Shown one piece after another: positions 63,430 to 64,000 of a DNA stretch of 64,000 nt. Under the pieces are notes generated by a model, which was given only the letters and a program-made list of their open reading frames with translations, did not search any database and was not told where the DNA came from. How positions within the stretch are numbered: position 1 is the first letter of the stretch; every line of letters starts with the position of its first letter. The DNA lies in assembly GCA_002633025.1 (NCBI GenBank), contig NMRB01000743.1:213465-277464 (forward strand), read 5' to 3'. Source of the DNA: Notospermus geniculatus. Lineage: Eukaryota > Nemertea > Pilidiophora > Heteronemertea > Lineidae. Both the position numbers and the translations under genes were made by a program.

Positions 63430-63654
63430 TTTAACATGGTGTCCCTCTCTTTAAGTCAAGCAGGACATCCATGACACCAATCCAGTGTGCACTAACGGAG
63501 GTGAAAAGTATGAGAAAGCATGTGTTGCTCCTTGGGATGTGGGTTGGTGCAGAGAAACCGAATATGAATGTTTTGACAGAGCCTTTTGTGGAGGCGTGCG
63601 CCAAATTGGTAAAATATGGTGTGAGTTGGAACAAGTAAGTTCAGGCAATAACAT
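63430..63654 (+). pseudogene. Probable CACTA (EnSpm)-like transposase fragment
   Basis: The frame GVPLFKSSRTSMTPIQCALT, EVKSMRKHVLLLGMWVGAEK, PNMNVLTEPFVEACAKLVKY, GVSWNK ends at a donor-like aacaagtaagt. The order 'GVPLFKSS...P...E', 'glW.G..KP.MN..l.pfv.e...L...G' is the one I associate with metazoan tnp2/CACTA-type transposases. Just upstream, FYLELLRNGEIMPQKFTMIF in another frame belongs to the same domain, so one frameshift lies near 63432. Assignment to CACTA is from memory of the family pattern and should be tested. Confidence 0.5.
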
Positions 63655-63779
63655 AAAAGATCAATCTATTTGTTTGTTCTGCTGATACAGTAGCCTGACC
63701 AGGAACTATGTACAATTCAATGGCAAATTTATGCCACGACATGCCATGGTTTAGGTTCCTCTCGTTTTTTAACTTACAG

Positions 63780-64000
63780 ACGTGTTACAGATCCCAGTTC
63801 TCCCGCTCAACCGGTGGTTATTGATGACGAAGATCTGGCGGAAGAATCAGTCGATAGGCCTACTATTTCTCATGATAGGCCTAGGGAAAACCATGAGGAT
63901 GGCGAAAATGACGATAGGCCTACTCATGTGGATGAGAGGGATGCTCTTCCCGGGACCCTTGCAAGTGGCCATGACAGTGAGGCGGAATGTGGTGAACAAA
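63780..64000 (+). CDS. Acidic exon running off the right edge, unidentified
   Basis: After a good acceptor (tttaacttacag, ends 63779) one frame stays open to the window end: RVTDPSSPAQPVVIDDEDLA, EESVDRPTISHDRPRENHED, and on to SGHDSEAECGEQ. It is rich in Asp/Glu, with the word DRP three times, each coded over the sequence gataggcct. Such regions are common in the N-terminal parts of transposase genes, but no domain is present. Confidence 0.45.

Overview
This is a eukaryotic window. Its genes are split by GT-AG introns, and it is full of retrotransposons, DNA transposons, foldback elements and tRNA-derived repeats. There is no bacterial gene organisation. The frequent words TAGGCCTA and TACATGTA, together with BEL/Pao, DIRS, hAT, Harbinger and P-like remnants, suggest a marine invertebrate, most likely a deuterostome (echinoderm, hemichordate or amphioxus). 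That assignment is inference, because no species-specific marker is visible.

Layout. 1-11.4 kb holds the one complete-looking gene, a DUF4806-family gene assembled here from 11 phase-compatible exons (561 codons). It has an in-frame tandem duplication of one exon pair, and several inverted-repeat elements sit in its introns. 11.5-16.1 kb is a run of foldback elements around a decayed acidic ORF. 17.5-17.8 kb has three phase-compatible small exons interrupted by a MITE fragment. 19-26.9 kb is dispersed repeats, MITEs and tandem repeats. 27.4-27.9 kb (minus strand) is one exon coding a LamG-like domain, next to a tRNA-derived SINE.

28-43 kb is nested transposon territory. A 5'-truncated non-LTR retrotransposon (reverse transcriptase plus C-terminus, 32.8-39.0 kb) is split inside a codon by a 4.3-kb DIRS-type tyrosine-recombinase retrotransposon. 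That element has an intact GAG ORF, an assembly gap (35485-36432), and a large palindrome carrying the recombinase end twice. On both sides are pieces of a long dispersed repeat that also occurs at 22-24 kb.

43-64 kb is a series of transposase and retrotransposon remnants: hAT (43.3-44.7), an unassigned coiled-coil/barrel protein (46.2-47.3), PIF/Harbinger DDE (49.1), an unassigned family (51.6-53.1), BEL/Pao integrase (54.8-55.5), Myb/SANT-like exons (56.6 and 58.7), a gypsy-like gag (61.4-62.1), a P-element-like transposase (62.1-62.6), a RecQ-like helicase fragment (62.7-63.1), a probable CACTA-like transposase fragment (63.4-63.7) and an acidic exon running off the right edge. Two copies of an unusual palindromic element, each with two divergent tRNA-like units, lie at 55.8-56.5 and 59.3-60.0 kb.

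The genes do not form a pathway. Apart from the DUF4806 gene and the LamG exon, nearly all coding potential is of mobile-element origin and mostly broken.
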